Shown: positions 1 through 5,228 of the stretch, piece after piece | Layout: each line of letters begins with the position of its first letter | How positions within the stretch are numbered: the first letter of the stretch is position 1 | NCBI GenBank assembly: GCA_001797905.1 | Contig: MGQS01000023.1 | Span: forward strand, 42,683-47,910 | Length of the DNA stretch: 5,228 nt | Reading direction: 5' to 3' | DNA from: Deltaproteobacteria bacterium RBG_16_54_11 | GTDB lineage: Bacteria; Desulfobacterota; B13-G15; RBG-16-54-18 | Notes under the pieces: generated by a model | Databases searched by the model: none | What the model saw: the letters and a program-made list of their open reading frames with translations, nothing else | Told to the model about the DNA's origin: nothing | Translations under genes and position numbers: made by a program

Positions 1-140
1 GGCTCCACCCCTTCTTGCGCAGCTATCTCCCTGACCATATCCCCGGTAGCGAAAAAGGGCACACCATAGCGGGCCTTGAGGTATTTCAGGACTTCGTCCT
101 TTCCTGATCCATTCTGGCCGACGGCGCCGATGACCTTCAT
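1..140 (-). CDS. P-loop nucleotide kinase-like protein (dephospho-CoA kinase/UPF0200-like), N-terminal fragment
   Basis: The first 46 codons are visible and the rest lies beyond the left edge. The protein opens with a beta strand (MKVIGAVG) running into a P-loop, GQNGSGKD (residues 8-15, Lys14), in which the residue after the Lys is Asp rather than the usual Ser/Thr. A second block, ATGDMVREIA (about residues 31-40), resembles the substrate-binding segment of nucleoside monophosphate kinases and of archaeal UPF0200/dephospho-CoA-kinase-like proteins. I infer a small cytosolic ATP-binding kinase; the substrate cannot be told from this fragment. The ATG at 140 is the only ATG, GTG or TTG in this frame after the stop at 230-228, so the start is firm. 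Its own ribosome binding site is poor (AGAAGAAAAG). The gene lies 82 bp after the small transporter subunit, so co-transcription is possible but not shown. Confidence 0.75.
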   Translation of the reverse strand, partial: MKVIGAVGQNGSGKDEVLKYLKARYGVPFFATGDMVREIAAQEGVE

Positions 141-160
141 CTTTTCTTCTGTAACACCAT
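137..160 (-). other. Possible 7-codon minicistron overlapping the kinase start
   Basis: On the minus strand an ATG at 160 opens a seven-codon frame (MVLQKKR) whose TGA stop (139-137) overlaps the kinase ATG (140-138) as ATGA. A purine-rich GAAAGGAAA lies directly upstream, but its AGG is only three bases from the ATG, closer than normal. It could feed ribosomes to the weakly primed kinase start by termination-reinitiation, or be chance. The overlap is seen; the function is speculation. Confidence 0.2.
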
Positions 161-222
161 TTTCCTTTCGGGATGCGGTAGAGGATACTTGATCGGCAAT
201 GAGGTCGCCAAGATAAGCGGGG

Positions 223-327
223 TTACTTCAATTCTTTCTTGGCAAAGACCTTTTTAAAACAATAGATCGATAACCCTAAGATCATCCCCCAGGAGAAAAT
301 GAGTAATATCCAACCGCCGATCGTCAT
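223..327 (-). CDS. 34-residue single-span membrane protein, putative small subunit of the NSS transporter
   Basis: This short gene encodes 34 residues. It begins MTIGGWILLIFSWGMILG, forms one hydrophobic helix over about residues 3-24 (Trp6 and Trp13 inside it), and ends in a basic tail rich in Lys (CFKKVFAKKELK). Under the positive-inside rule the C-terminus should be cytoplasmic. The ATG is one base after the stop of the LeuT-like transporter and has a strong Shine-Dalgarno stretch (AAGGAAGGG) inside the transporter's 3' end, so the two should be co-translated. NSS transporters in several bacteria are paired with tiny one-helix proteins, for example MetS with MetP in Corynebacterium. By position, size and topology this is most likely such an accessory subunit. 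Sequence similarity to MetS itself is not obvious, so a family name is inference. Confidence 0.8.
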   Translation of the reverse strand: MTIGGWILLIFSWGMILGLSIYCFKKVFAKKELK

Positions 328-328
328 A

Positions 329-1885
329 TTATGCCCTTCCTTTCTTGCGTCTCCAGGCGATCTTCACCATAATGGCCAAAACCAAGAACATCAAGAGCAA
401 GCCCAATCTGGTTCCCAACACATACAGGCGGTCGGCAACAGAAACGTTTTTCATCACTATGACCGGAAGCCATTGCTGCCAGAACCACATGCCTAATATA
501 AAGAACAAAAAGAGGGGCGTGACATATTTGATGATGTATTTGTAGATTCGCGGGATCGCCATATCCGCGCCTTTGTGTATCTCATCCCAGGCGTTCTCCA
601 TGCCGAAGATCCAGGCAAAAAGGATCACTTCAACCGTCGCAAAAATGACCAGGAAAAAAGTTCCGCCCCAAAAATCGAGCTCATCCACCACGCCGTTTTT
701 TAAAAAGAATATCGGGAACTGGCATAAGATAAACGCAACGAGGCCGAAAATCCCCACCGCTTTTTTGCGGCTGATATTAAATTCGTCTTCGAGAAAGGCA
801 ATGGCCGGTTGGGCGAGCGAGACCGAAGAGGTTACGCCCGCAAGAAATAATAAAAAGAACCAGAAAAATCCCAGCAGCTCAGGCAGGGGGAGTTTATTTA
901 ACACCAGCGGCATGGTTACAAACCCCAAGTTAAACACGCCTGACTGGGCAATTGCCTTGATATCCACCGGCCCGAAAAATATAAATGCCGCGGGGATAAC
1001 GATGCTTCCTCCTAAAATAACCTCAGCTACCGTATTTACGCTCGTGGCAGTCAAACCGGAAAGCGCCACGTCATCGCCTTTGGATAGATAGCTGGCGTAG
1101 GTGAGAATCACGCCGATTCCCACGCTCAAGGTAAAAAATATCTGGCCGGCAGCTTCCAGCCAAACCTTGGCTGAGAGCAAGGCGCTGAAATCCGGGTTCC
1201 ACAAAAAACCGAACCCGTTGTTAATATTCCAGCTTGGCCTGGTCAGATCCGGCGTGCCCAAGGTAATTACGCGAACGAATAAAATTATCGCCGAGATAAA
1301 TAAGAGCGGCATCGCCACCTTGCATAATCGTTCTATCCCGCCTTTTATGCCGTAATAAACGACGCTGACATTTATAAAGAAAGTAATTAAAAAGAACAAA
1401 TACGCCGTACCGATGCCGGAAAAATATTGATTTTTTTCCAACCCTTGAAATCCCCGCAGGAAACCCTGCATGGATGCCTGATCGATGAGGTGGGTGCTTT
1501 TCCCCATTAACGAGAAAAAACTGTAAGCCAGGGTCCACGATTCGATGTAGGTGTAGTAGATGAAGATAACGAGCGGCCCGAATATCCCGATGACGCCAAA
1601 ATATTTTATGAACCGGTTTTTGCGCCACACGCTGTGGAAGATGCCCGGCGCCGTCCCGTGCTCATATCCCCCGCCGTAACGGCCCAGGGTCCATTCAATC
1701 CACATCAGCGGCAGGCCCAGTAGCAAAAGCGACACCAGATAGGGGATCATAAAGGCGCCGCCGCCGTTGGACGCGGCTTTGGCGGGAAACCTGAGAAAGT
1801 TCCCCAGGCCGACTGCGGAGCCGGCAACTGCCATGATCACGCCTAAGCGAGTGCCCCAGCTGTCTCTTTTTTTTACGCGTGCCAT
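329..1885 (-). CDS. LeuT-like sodium-dependent amino acid symporter (NSS/SNF family)
   Basis: A 518-residue, twelve-helix inner-membrane transporter, almost the length of Aquifex LeuT (519 as I recall), with which it aligns end to end from memory. It should import a neutral amino acid with Na+. TM1 holds the unwound GSAVGLGNFLRFP segment (residues 22-34; Asn29 equals LeuT Asn27). TM3 has IYYTYIESW (Tyr111 equals Tyr108). TM6 has FFTLSVGIG (Phe251, Thr252, Ser254). TM8 has VTSSVSLAQP (Thr352, Ser353). Gate residues Arg32 and Asp404 are present. Glu288 matches LeuT Glu290, the residue that makes LeuT chloride-independent. Pocket differences from LeuT include Ile257 for Phe259, Leu357 for Ile359 and Ile107 for Val104, so specificity may differ. 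It starts at ATG 1885, with only weak GATGAG priming, 53 bp after folE2, and is followed one base later by a micro-subunit. Its DNA is more AT-rich than that of the genes to its right. Confidence 0.95.
   Translation of the reverse strand: MARVKKRDSWGTRLGVIMAVAGSAVGLGNFLRFPAKAASNGGGAFMIPYLVSLLLLGLPLMWIEWTLGRYGGGYEHGTAPGIFHSVWRKNRFIKYFGVIGIFGPLVIFIYYTYIESWTLAYSFFSLMGKSTHLIDQASMQGFLRGFQGLEKNQYFSGIGTAYLFFLITFFINVSVVYYGIKGGIERLCKVAMPLLFISAIILFVRVITLGTPDLTRPSWNINNGFGFLWNPDFSALLSAKVWLEAAGQIFFTLSVGIGVILTYASYLSKGDDVALSGLTATSVNTVAEVILGGSIVIPAAFIFFGPVDIKAIAQSGVFNLGFVTMPLVLNKLPLPELLGFFWFFLLFLAGVTSSVSLAQPAIAFLEDEFNISRKKAVGIFGLVAFILCQFPIFFLKNGVVDELDFWGGTFFLVIFATVEVILFAWIFGMENAWDEIHKGADMAIPRIYKYIIKYVTPLFLFFILGMWFWQQWLPVIVMKNVSVADRLYVLGTRLGLLLMFLVLAIMVKIAWRRKKGRA
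334..342 (-). promoter_or_regulatory. Ribosome binding site of the small transporter subunit
   Basis: AAGGAAGGG on the minus strand lies six bases before the ATG at 327 and within the last codons of the transporter gene. It is the strongest Shine-Dalgarno match among the starts in this window. It supports real translation of the 34-residue gene, perhaps at higher yield than the transporter. Confidence 0.7.
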
Positions 1886-1938
1886 GATCTCATCGTCTTT
1901 TGTGTCCGGATACTCGATACGAGGCAGGCTAAAAGATT

Positions 1939-2706
1939 CTACTTCTCGACATAGGCATAGGCGCTGTGGTTGTGGATGCTTTCGAAGTTCTCCGACTCCA
2001 CGGAGAACCAGGTGATGTTGGGGTCGGCCGAGAGTTTCTGTGCCACCTCCCGCACCACGTCTTCCACGAACATGGGGTTTTCGTAAGCCTTCTCGGTGAC
2101 GTACTTCTCATCCGGCCGCTTGAGGATGGAGTAGACATCGCAGCTGGATGAGTCCTCCACCAGGTGGATGATGTCCTCGATCCAGATGAACTTCTTGAAG
2201 CGGACTTTGACGGTGACGGTGCCCCGCTGGTTGTGGGCACCTTGATCGCTGATCTCCTTGGAACAGGGGCAGACCGTGGTGACGGGCACGTCGATCCCCA
2301 CGGAGAAGTCCTCCTCCGCCCCCTCGCTGCTGCTGCCGCAGAAGCGACAGATGTACTCCATAAGCCCTGTGGCGTGGGTCACCGGCGCCTGCTTCTCGAT
2401 AAAATAAGGGAACTCGATCTCCAGGTGGGCGGATCTGGCCTTCAGTGTCTTCTTCATCTCCTGGAGGATGTGAGCGAAATTCTTGATGGCGATCTCCCCC
2501 TTGTACTCGTTGAGGATCTCGATGAAGCGGCTCATATGGGTCCCCTTGAAGTGGTGGGGGAGGTCCACATACATGTTGACATTCGCCACGGTGTGCTGCA
2601 CCCCGTTGGCCTTGTCCAGGACGGTGATGGGATAGCGGATATTTTTCACCCCTACTTTTTGTATCTCGACATGGCGGGGGTCCCGCTGGTTTTGGACGTC
2701 GATCAT
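1939..2706 (-). CDS. folE2: GTP cyclohydrolase FolE2 (type IB, GCYH-IB)
   Basis: A 255-residue cytosolic enzyme that converts GTP to 7,8-dihydroneopterin triphosphate, the entry step of folate and queuosine synthesis. Family marks include RDPRHVEIQKVGV near the N-terminus (8-20), NMYVDLP (44-50), HMSRF (57-61), the metal/catalytic segment TVCPCSKEISDQGAHNQRG (144-162; Cys146, Cys148, His158) and a C-terminal FESIHNHSAYAY (241-252). FolE2 enzymes replace the zinc-dependent FolE in many bacteria and can use other metals. I chose ATG 2706 over the in-frame ATG at 2733 because it removes a nine-residue non-conserved extension lying inside the preceding gene, and because it gives an ATGA overlap with that gene's stop. 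This implies translational coupling with the pterin synthase that uses its product. An additional CRFCG (Cys120, Cys123) is a variation I do not know to be typical. Confidence 0.95.
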   Translation of the reverse strand: MIDVQNQRDPRHVEIQKVGVKNIRYPITVLDKANGVQHTVANVNMYVDLPHHFKGTHMSRFIEILNEYKGEIAIKNFAHILQEMKKTLKARSAHLEIEFPYFIEKQAPVTHATGLMEYICRFCGSSSEGAEEDFSVGIDVPVTTVCPCSKEISDQGAHNQRGTVTVKVRFKKFIWIEDIIHLVEDSSSCDVYSILKRPDEKYVTEKAYENPMFVEDVVREVAQKLSADPNITWFSVESENFESIHNHSAYAYVEK

Positions 2707-3080
2707 TGCTCTGCCCCCAGATACGAGGCGCATGCCCCCTCCGACTCCCAGGCGGTAACTCTATGAGGCTTCTGGCCATAGGGGAGCAATCGTTCCTCCA
2801 GGGCCTCATAGATATAGCGGGCGATGTTTTCCGAGGAGGGCTCTTCCTTCTGGAAGTGCGGGAGCTCATTGAGGTAGTGGTGATCGAGGGCCTCGAGGAC
2901 CTTTTCGGTTTCTTCCCGCAGGATGCGGAAGTCCAGGACCATCCCCCCCCTTCCCAGGGCCTCGGCCCTTACAAAGCCCTCCCCCCGCCAGTTGTGGCCA
3001 TGTAAGCCCTCGCACTTCCCCCCGCAATTTCTCAGGTTGTGGGCCGCCGAGAACCGTGAATTAACCATCAGCTCGTACAT
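2703..3080 (-). CDS. queD: 6-carboxytetrahydropterin synthase / PTPS-family enzyme (QueD-like, CExxHGH type)
   Basis: A 125-residue T-fold enzyme of COG0720. The zinc histidines are His14 (FSAAH), His27 and His29 (HGH). Cys23 is the catalytic cysteine, and LDHHYLN (65-71) carries the Asp66/His67 pair. Glu112 (WESEG) is the likely pterin anchor. QueD turns dihydroneopterin triphosphate into 6-carboxytetrahydropterin for queuosine. Here the motif reads CEGLHGH, with Glu24 next to the Cys. As I recall, such CExxHGH proteins form a PTPS-I/III group that can also make 6-hydroxymethyl-dihydropterin for folate, replacing FolB. The ATGA overlap with folE2 fits either role. The start at ATG 3080 keeps the family's MYEL opening but lacks a clear Shine-Dalgarno; an in-frame ATG at 3068 would still keep all the motifs. 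The gene lies 48 bp after the amidohydrolase. Confidence 0.92.
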   Translation of the reverse strand: MYELMVNSRFSAAHNLRNCGGKCEGLHGHNWRGEGFVRAEALGRGGMVLDFRILREETEKVLEALDHHYLNELPHFQKEEPSSENIARYIYEALEERLLPYGQKPHRVTAWESEGACASYLGAEQ

Positions 3081-3088
3081 GGGTGATC

Positions 3089-3117
3089 ATTGTAGCAAAA
3101 CCGGGCGAGGAAGTAAA
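3089..3117 (-). promoter_or_regulatory. Possible sigma-70-like promoter before the QueD-like gene
   Basis: In the 48-bp gap before the QueD-like gene, minus-strand TTTACT (3117-3112) and TACAAT (3094-3089) are separated by 17 bases. The first matches TTGACA at four of six positions and the second matches TATAAT at five of six. Transcription would begin within two or three bases of the ATG at 3080, giving an almost leaderless mRNA, which would fit the missing Shine-Dalgarno. Short AT-rich boxes also arise by chance. Confidence 0.25.
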
Positions 3118-3128
3118 ACTCTAGCCCT

Positions 3129-3962
3129 TCATCGGCCCAAGAGCCTCCGGGCGTTCAGCCCCAGGACGGCCTCCAGTTCCTTCTCGTCGAGGCCGGCCTC
3201 CTGCATCTCTTGTTTATACCGCGCAGGAGGGATGAGGGGATAGTCTGAGCCGAATAGAATCCGGTGCGGCCCAACGATGGAGAGGGCGATTTGATAGACC
3301 CTCTTATTATAGAGGAAGGGTGAAGCCGCCGTATCGTAATACACCCCTTGGCAGATGGCGGCGATCTCCGGCATGAGCTCGTAGAAGAAAAATCCCCCTG
3401 CCCAATGGGCCAGGATGACCTTCATCCCCTGCAGGGCATGGACCAGGGCCTCCATCTCGGCAAGCCCCACCTTTCCCTTGCCCGGATAGGGGTGCCCCAC
3501 GGGCTCGTTACAGTGTATCATGACGGGGAGGCCCTTCTCCTTGATGGCCTCGAACAGGGGTTTCATGGTTTCTATTGCCCACACGTGGTCGCCATAGGTC
3601 CCCGGGGCCAGTTCCCCGATTCCTTGCGCCCCTGCTCGTGCGCATTGCTCAAGCTCGGCGATGGCGGACTTCCCCTCCTGCGGCAGGGTGATGAAGGGGA
3701 TGATCCGGTCGGGGTATCGATGAGCGCTTTCCAGGAGGTACGCGTTTTCCCTGCGCGATGGCTCCGCCCCCTGCCAGGGGATGCCGCAGACCACCGATTG
3801 CTCCACCCCGTTCTCCTCCATGGCCTCCAACAGCCCCTCGACGCCGATCATCCGCGCCTGTTTGTCGGAGTAGATGAGGGAAAAGGCGTGGTCCGCCTTG
3901 GCCAGTTGATCCCGATGGTTCCTGGCATAGGGTGAGAAGATGTGGGTGTGGAAGTCTATCAA
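3129..3962 (-). CDS. Amidohydrolase-2 family metal-dependent hydrolase (TIM barrel), substrate unknown
   Basis: A 277-residue protein of the COG2159 amidohydrolase-related group, which includes decarboxylases and hydrolases such as the ACMSD and 4-oxalomesaconate hydratase relatives. The metal-site motifs appear in the expected order: DFHTH at the N-terminus (His5, His7), GIGELAPG (Glu117), MIHCNEP (His150), ILAHWAGG (His186) and LFGSDYP (Asp240). There is no signal peptide, so it should be cytosolic. The chemistry cannot be predicted from these motifs, and the biotin and pterin neighbours do not name a substrate. The start is a TTG at 3962, supported by AAAGGGA seven bases upstream and by the DFHTH motif standing right at the N-terminus as in relatives. 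It may have its own promoter, because a large palindrome separates it from bioA. It is GC-rich like the genes beside it. Confidence 0.88.
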   Translation of the reverse strand: MIDFHTHIFSPYARNHRDQLAKADHAFSLIYSDKQARMIGVEGLLEAMEENGVEQSVVCGIPWQGAEPSRRENAYLLESAHRYPDRIIPFITLPQEGKSAIAELEQCARAGAQGIGELAPGTYGDHVWAIETMKPLFEAIKEKGLPVMIHCNEPVGHPYPGKGKVGLAEMEALVHALQGMKVILAHWAGGFFFYELMPEIAAICQGVYYDTAASPFLYNKRVYQIALSIVGPHRILFGSDYPLIPPARYKQEMQEAGLDEKELEAVLGLNARRLLGR

Positions 3963-3969
3963 GTTTTAA

Positions 3970-3976
3970 TCCCTTT
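3970..3976 (-). promoter_or_regulatory. Ribosome binding site deciding the TTG start of the amidohydrolase
   Basis: AAAGGGA on the minus strand, seven bases before TTG 3962. No ATG or GTG lies at a sensible place: the next possible starts are inside the gene, past the metal-binding HxH motif. The site therefore supports TTG initiation. Confidence 0.6.
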
Positions 3977-3997
3977 GTTACTCAGAAAATAAGTTTC

Positions 3998-4086
3998 AAA
4001 TCCCCCCATCCCCCCTTTATCAAACCGAAGCCGAAGGTGGCCCTTTGACCAGTGACCCTTTGGTCAGGGGGGGTGAGGGGGGATTT
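3998..4086. repeat. Large imperfect intergenic palindrome with C6/G6 runs
   Basis: Left arm 3998-4015 (AAATCCCCCCATCCCCCC) and right arm 4067-4086 (seven G, TGA, six G, ATTT) are inverted copies. The outer ten bases pair perfectly (3998-4007 with 4077-4086); the centre has an AT/TGA bulge, followed by another C6/G6 pairing. The roughly 50-base loop holds a smaller inverted repeat (TGACC 4046-4050, GGTCA 4062-4066) and a direct repeat of CCCTTTG (4041 and 4056). GGTCAAAAGG near 4103-4112 is a near-complement of 4041-4050. It sits between the bioA stop and the amidohydrolase start and could end bioA transcription, though no U-tract follows. It resembles the REP/MITE-like C-run palindromes I recall from deltaproteobacterial intergenic regions. 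Confidence 0.75.
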
Positions 4087-4132
4087 TCCCCGCCAAGGGC
4101 TGGGTCAAAAGGAGCTTCAAGCGACAAAGCAC

Positions 4133-5228
4133 TCATGAGGTAATTACGGTTTCTATTGATTGATAGATTATCTCAACGACCTCCTCCAATTCCTTTTCAG
4201 AAATACTGAGCGGTGGCATGATGACGATCACGTCCCCCAGGGGGCGGATGATGAGGCCCCTCTGCCTCGCCTCCATGATCACTCTGATGCCCATCTTCTC
4301 CTGCAAGGGGAAAGGTGCTTTGGTCTCTTTATCAGCCACCAGCTCGATCCCCGTCATGAACCCGCACTGTCTCACCTCCCCTACCGCGGGCAGGCCCTTG
4401 AAACGCTCCAATCGCCGGGCAAGGAAATCGATCTTGGGGGCAAGCTGTTCCAGGGTCCTTGCACTGACGAAGACCTCCAGGTTGGCGAGCGCTGCGGCGC
4501 AGGCCAGGGGGTTACCGGTATAGGTATGCCCGTGGAAGAAGGTCTTGAATTCGTGGTGCTCACCGAGGAAGGCCCCGTATACCTCTTCGGTAGTGAGGGT
4601 GGCGGCCAGGGGGAGGTATCCGCCGGTGATGCCCTTGGCCAGGACCATTACGTCCGGTCGCACCCCCTCATGGTCACACGCGAACATCCTTCCTGTCCTC
4701 CCGAACCCCACTGCTACCTCATCGGCTATCATCAGGACCCCATAGTGCGTGCAGAGATCCCTCACCCCGGGGAGAAAGCCGGGAGGTTGGGTGATCATCC
4801 CCGCTGCCCCCTGGACCAGGGGCTCAATGATGAGGGCGGCAACCTCCTCATGGTGCTCTTTCAGGATCCGCTCCAAACTGCCGAGACACGCTATCCCACA
4901 CGCCGGCAAGCTGAGGTTTAGAGGGCACCGATAACAATAGGGGGCCTCGGCCTGGAGCACAGGGAAGAGCAAGGGGCGAAAGGCCTCATGGAAGAGGTCG
5001 ATCCCCCCCACGCTCACCGCCCCCAGGGTATCACCGTGATAGGCGTTTTTAAAGGAAATAAATCTGGTTTTGTTTCTTGCTCCGCGATGCTGCCAGTACT
5101 GAAAGGCCATCTTCAAGGCGATTTCGCAGCCGGTGGAGCCGTTGTCGGAGTAGAAGACCCGCTCAAGACCCGCCGGGGTGATCTCGGCCAATCGCTTGGC
5201 CAGCTCTATGGCCGGGGGATTGGACAGG
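4133..5228 (-). CDS. bioA: Adenosylmethionine-8-amino-7-oxononanoate aminotransferase (BioA), 5' end outside window
   Basis: The reading frame is open to the right edge, so about 364 codons of a roughly 450-residue protein are seen and the start is missing. BioA is a PLP enzyme that moves an amino group, classically from S-adenosylmethionine, to 8-amino-7-oxononanoate, giving diaminononanoate for biotin. In order, the class-III aminotransferase marks are LSNPPAIELAKRL, YSDNGSTGCEIALKMA (phosphate binding), AYHGDTLGAVSVGG (Tyr stacking on PLP), IADEVAVGFGRTG (Asp contacting the PLP nitrogen), VLAKGITGGYLPLA (Schiff-base Lys) and FFHGHTYTGNPLACAAA. The IADEVAVGFGRTG and FFHGHTYTGNPLA forms are typical of BioA rather than of ornithine or GABA transaminases. 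A CxxC-x8-CxxxC cluster follows the Tyr region. TTG 5191 (LAEI) is internal, not the start. No other biotin gene is visible; the rest of a bio cluster may lie to the right. Confidence 0.93.
   Translation of the reverse strand, partial: LSNPPAIELAKRLAEITPAGLERVFYSDNGSTGCEIALKMAFQYWQHRGARNKTRFISFKNAYHGDTLGAVSVGGIDLFHEAFRPLLFPVLQAEAPYCYRCPLNLSLPACGIACLGSLERILKEHHEEVAALIIEPLVQGAAGMITQPPGFLPGVRDLCTHYGVLMIADEVAVGFGRTGRMFACDHEGVRPDVMVLAKGITGGYLPLAATLTTEEVYGAFLGEHHEFKTFFHGHTYTGNPLACAAALANLEVFVSARTLEQLAPKIDFLARRLERFKGLPAVGEVRQCGFMTGIELVADKETKAPFPLQEKMGIRVIMEARQRGLIIRPLGDVIVIMPPLSISEKELEEVVEIIYQSIETVITS

Noticed and set aside
141..230. Upstream in-frame extension of the kinase reading frame to the stop at 230
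   Set aside because: The frame is open but contains no ATG, GTG or TTG before 140, and it overlaps the end of the small membrane protein gene.
573..1091. Plus-strand open frame of 172 codons opposite the transporter
   Set aside because: Antisense to conserved transmembrane helices of the NSS transporter; Lys/Ser/Thr-rich with no domain.
1913..1923. Short inverted repeat CTCGATACGAG between folE2 and the transporter
   Set aside because: Only a four-base stem with no T-run; too weak to call a terminator.
2707..2733. Longer FolE2 start at ATG 2733
   Set aside because: It would add nine non-conserved residues inside the preceding gene; ATG 2706 forms a classic ATGA overlap and fits the family N-terminus.
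2164..2766. Plus-strand open frame of 200 codons opposite folE2
   Set aside because: Mirror of folE2 codons; no motif and no ribosome binding site of note.
2108..2869. Minus-strand frame of 253 codons overlapping folE2 and the QueD-like gene
   Set aside because: An alternate frame through two well-conserved genes; Arg/Pro/Gly-rich translation typical of off-frame reading.
3348..3935. Plus-strand open frame of 195 codons opposite the amidohydrolase
   Set aside because: Shadow of a GC-rich gene: the opposite frame has all the metal-site motifs in order and a sensible start, while this one has no recognisable domain.
4160..4921. Plus-strand open frame of 253 codons opposite bioA
   Set aside because: Antisense shadow of bioA, whose catalytic motifs fill the minus strand; the plus-strand product is low in recognisable structure and rich in His/Pro.

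Overview
The window looks like a piece of an anaerobic bacterial chromosome, possibly Desulfobacterota (Deltaproteobacteria) or a neighbouring phylum. I base this on remembered resemblance: the CEGLHGHNW-type pterin synthase, the Cys-rich BioA, the LeuT-like transporter with a tiny partner protein, and a C-run/G-run palindrome between genes. This placement is inference, not proof. Every convincing gene lies on the minus strand, so transcription runs from high to low coordinates. No rRNA, tRNA, CRISPR array or transposase was seen.

In order of transcription: (1) 5228-4133, bioA (biotin pathway aminotransferase), missing its N-terminus at the window edge. (2) 4132-3963, a 170-bp gap dominated by a large imperfect palindrome with C6/G6 runs. 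(3) 3962-3129, an amidohydrolase-2 family metal-dependent hydrolase of unknown substrate with a TTG start. (4) 3080-2703, a QueD/PTPS-family pterin enzyme with a CExxHGH motif. (5) 2706-1939, folE2 (GTP cyclohydrolase IB), joined to the previous gene by an ATGA overlap. (6) 1885-329, a LeuT-like sodium:neurotransmitter symporter (NSS) family transporter. (7) 327-223, a 34-residue single-span membrane protein one base after the transporter. (8) 140-<1, the start of a P-loop nucleotide kinase-like protein, cut by the window edge.

Two functional units stand out. The PTPS-like enzyme and FolE2 are consecutive steps: FolE2 makes 7,8-dihydroneopterin triphosphate from GTP and the PTPS-like enzyme consumes it. 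The CExxHGH motif suggests it may serve both queuosine (QueD reaction) and folate (PTPS-III reaction, bypassing FolB). The LeuT-like transporter and the 34-residue protein look like a two-component amino-acid:sodium symporter, as in MetPS-type systems. Base composition shifts near position 1935: the transporter side is clearly more AT-rich than the cofactor genes to its right, so the two halves may have different histories. I found no wholly new system; the best leads are the pterin pair, the micro-subunit and the palindrome.
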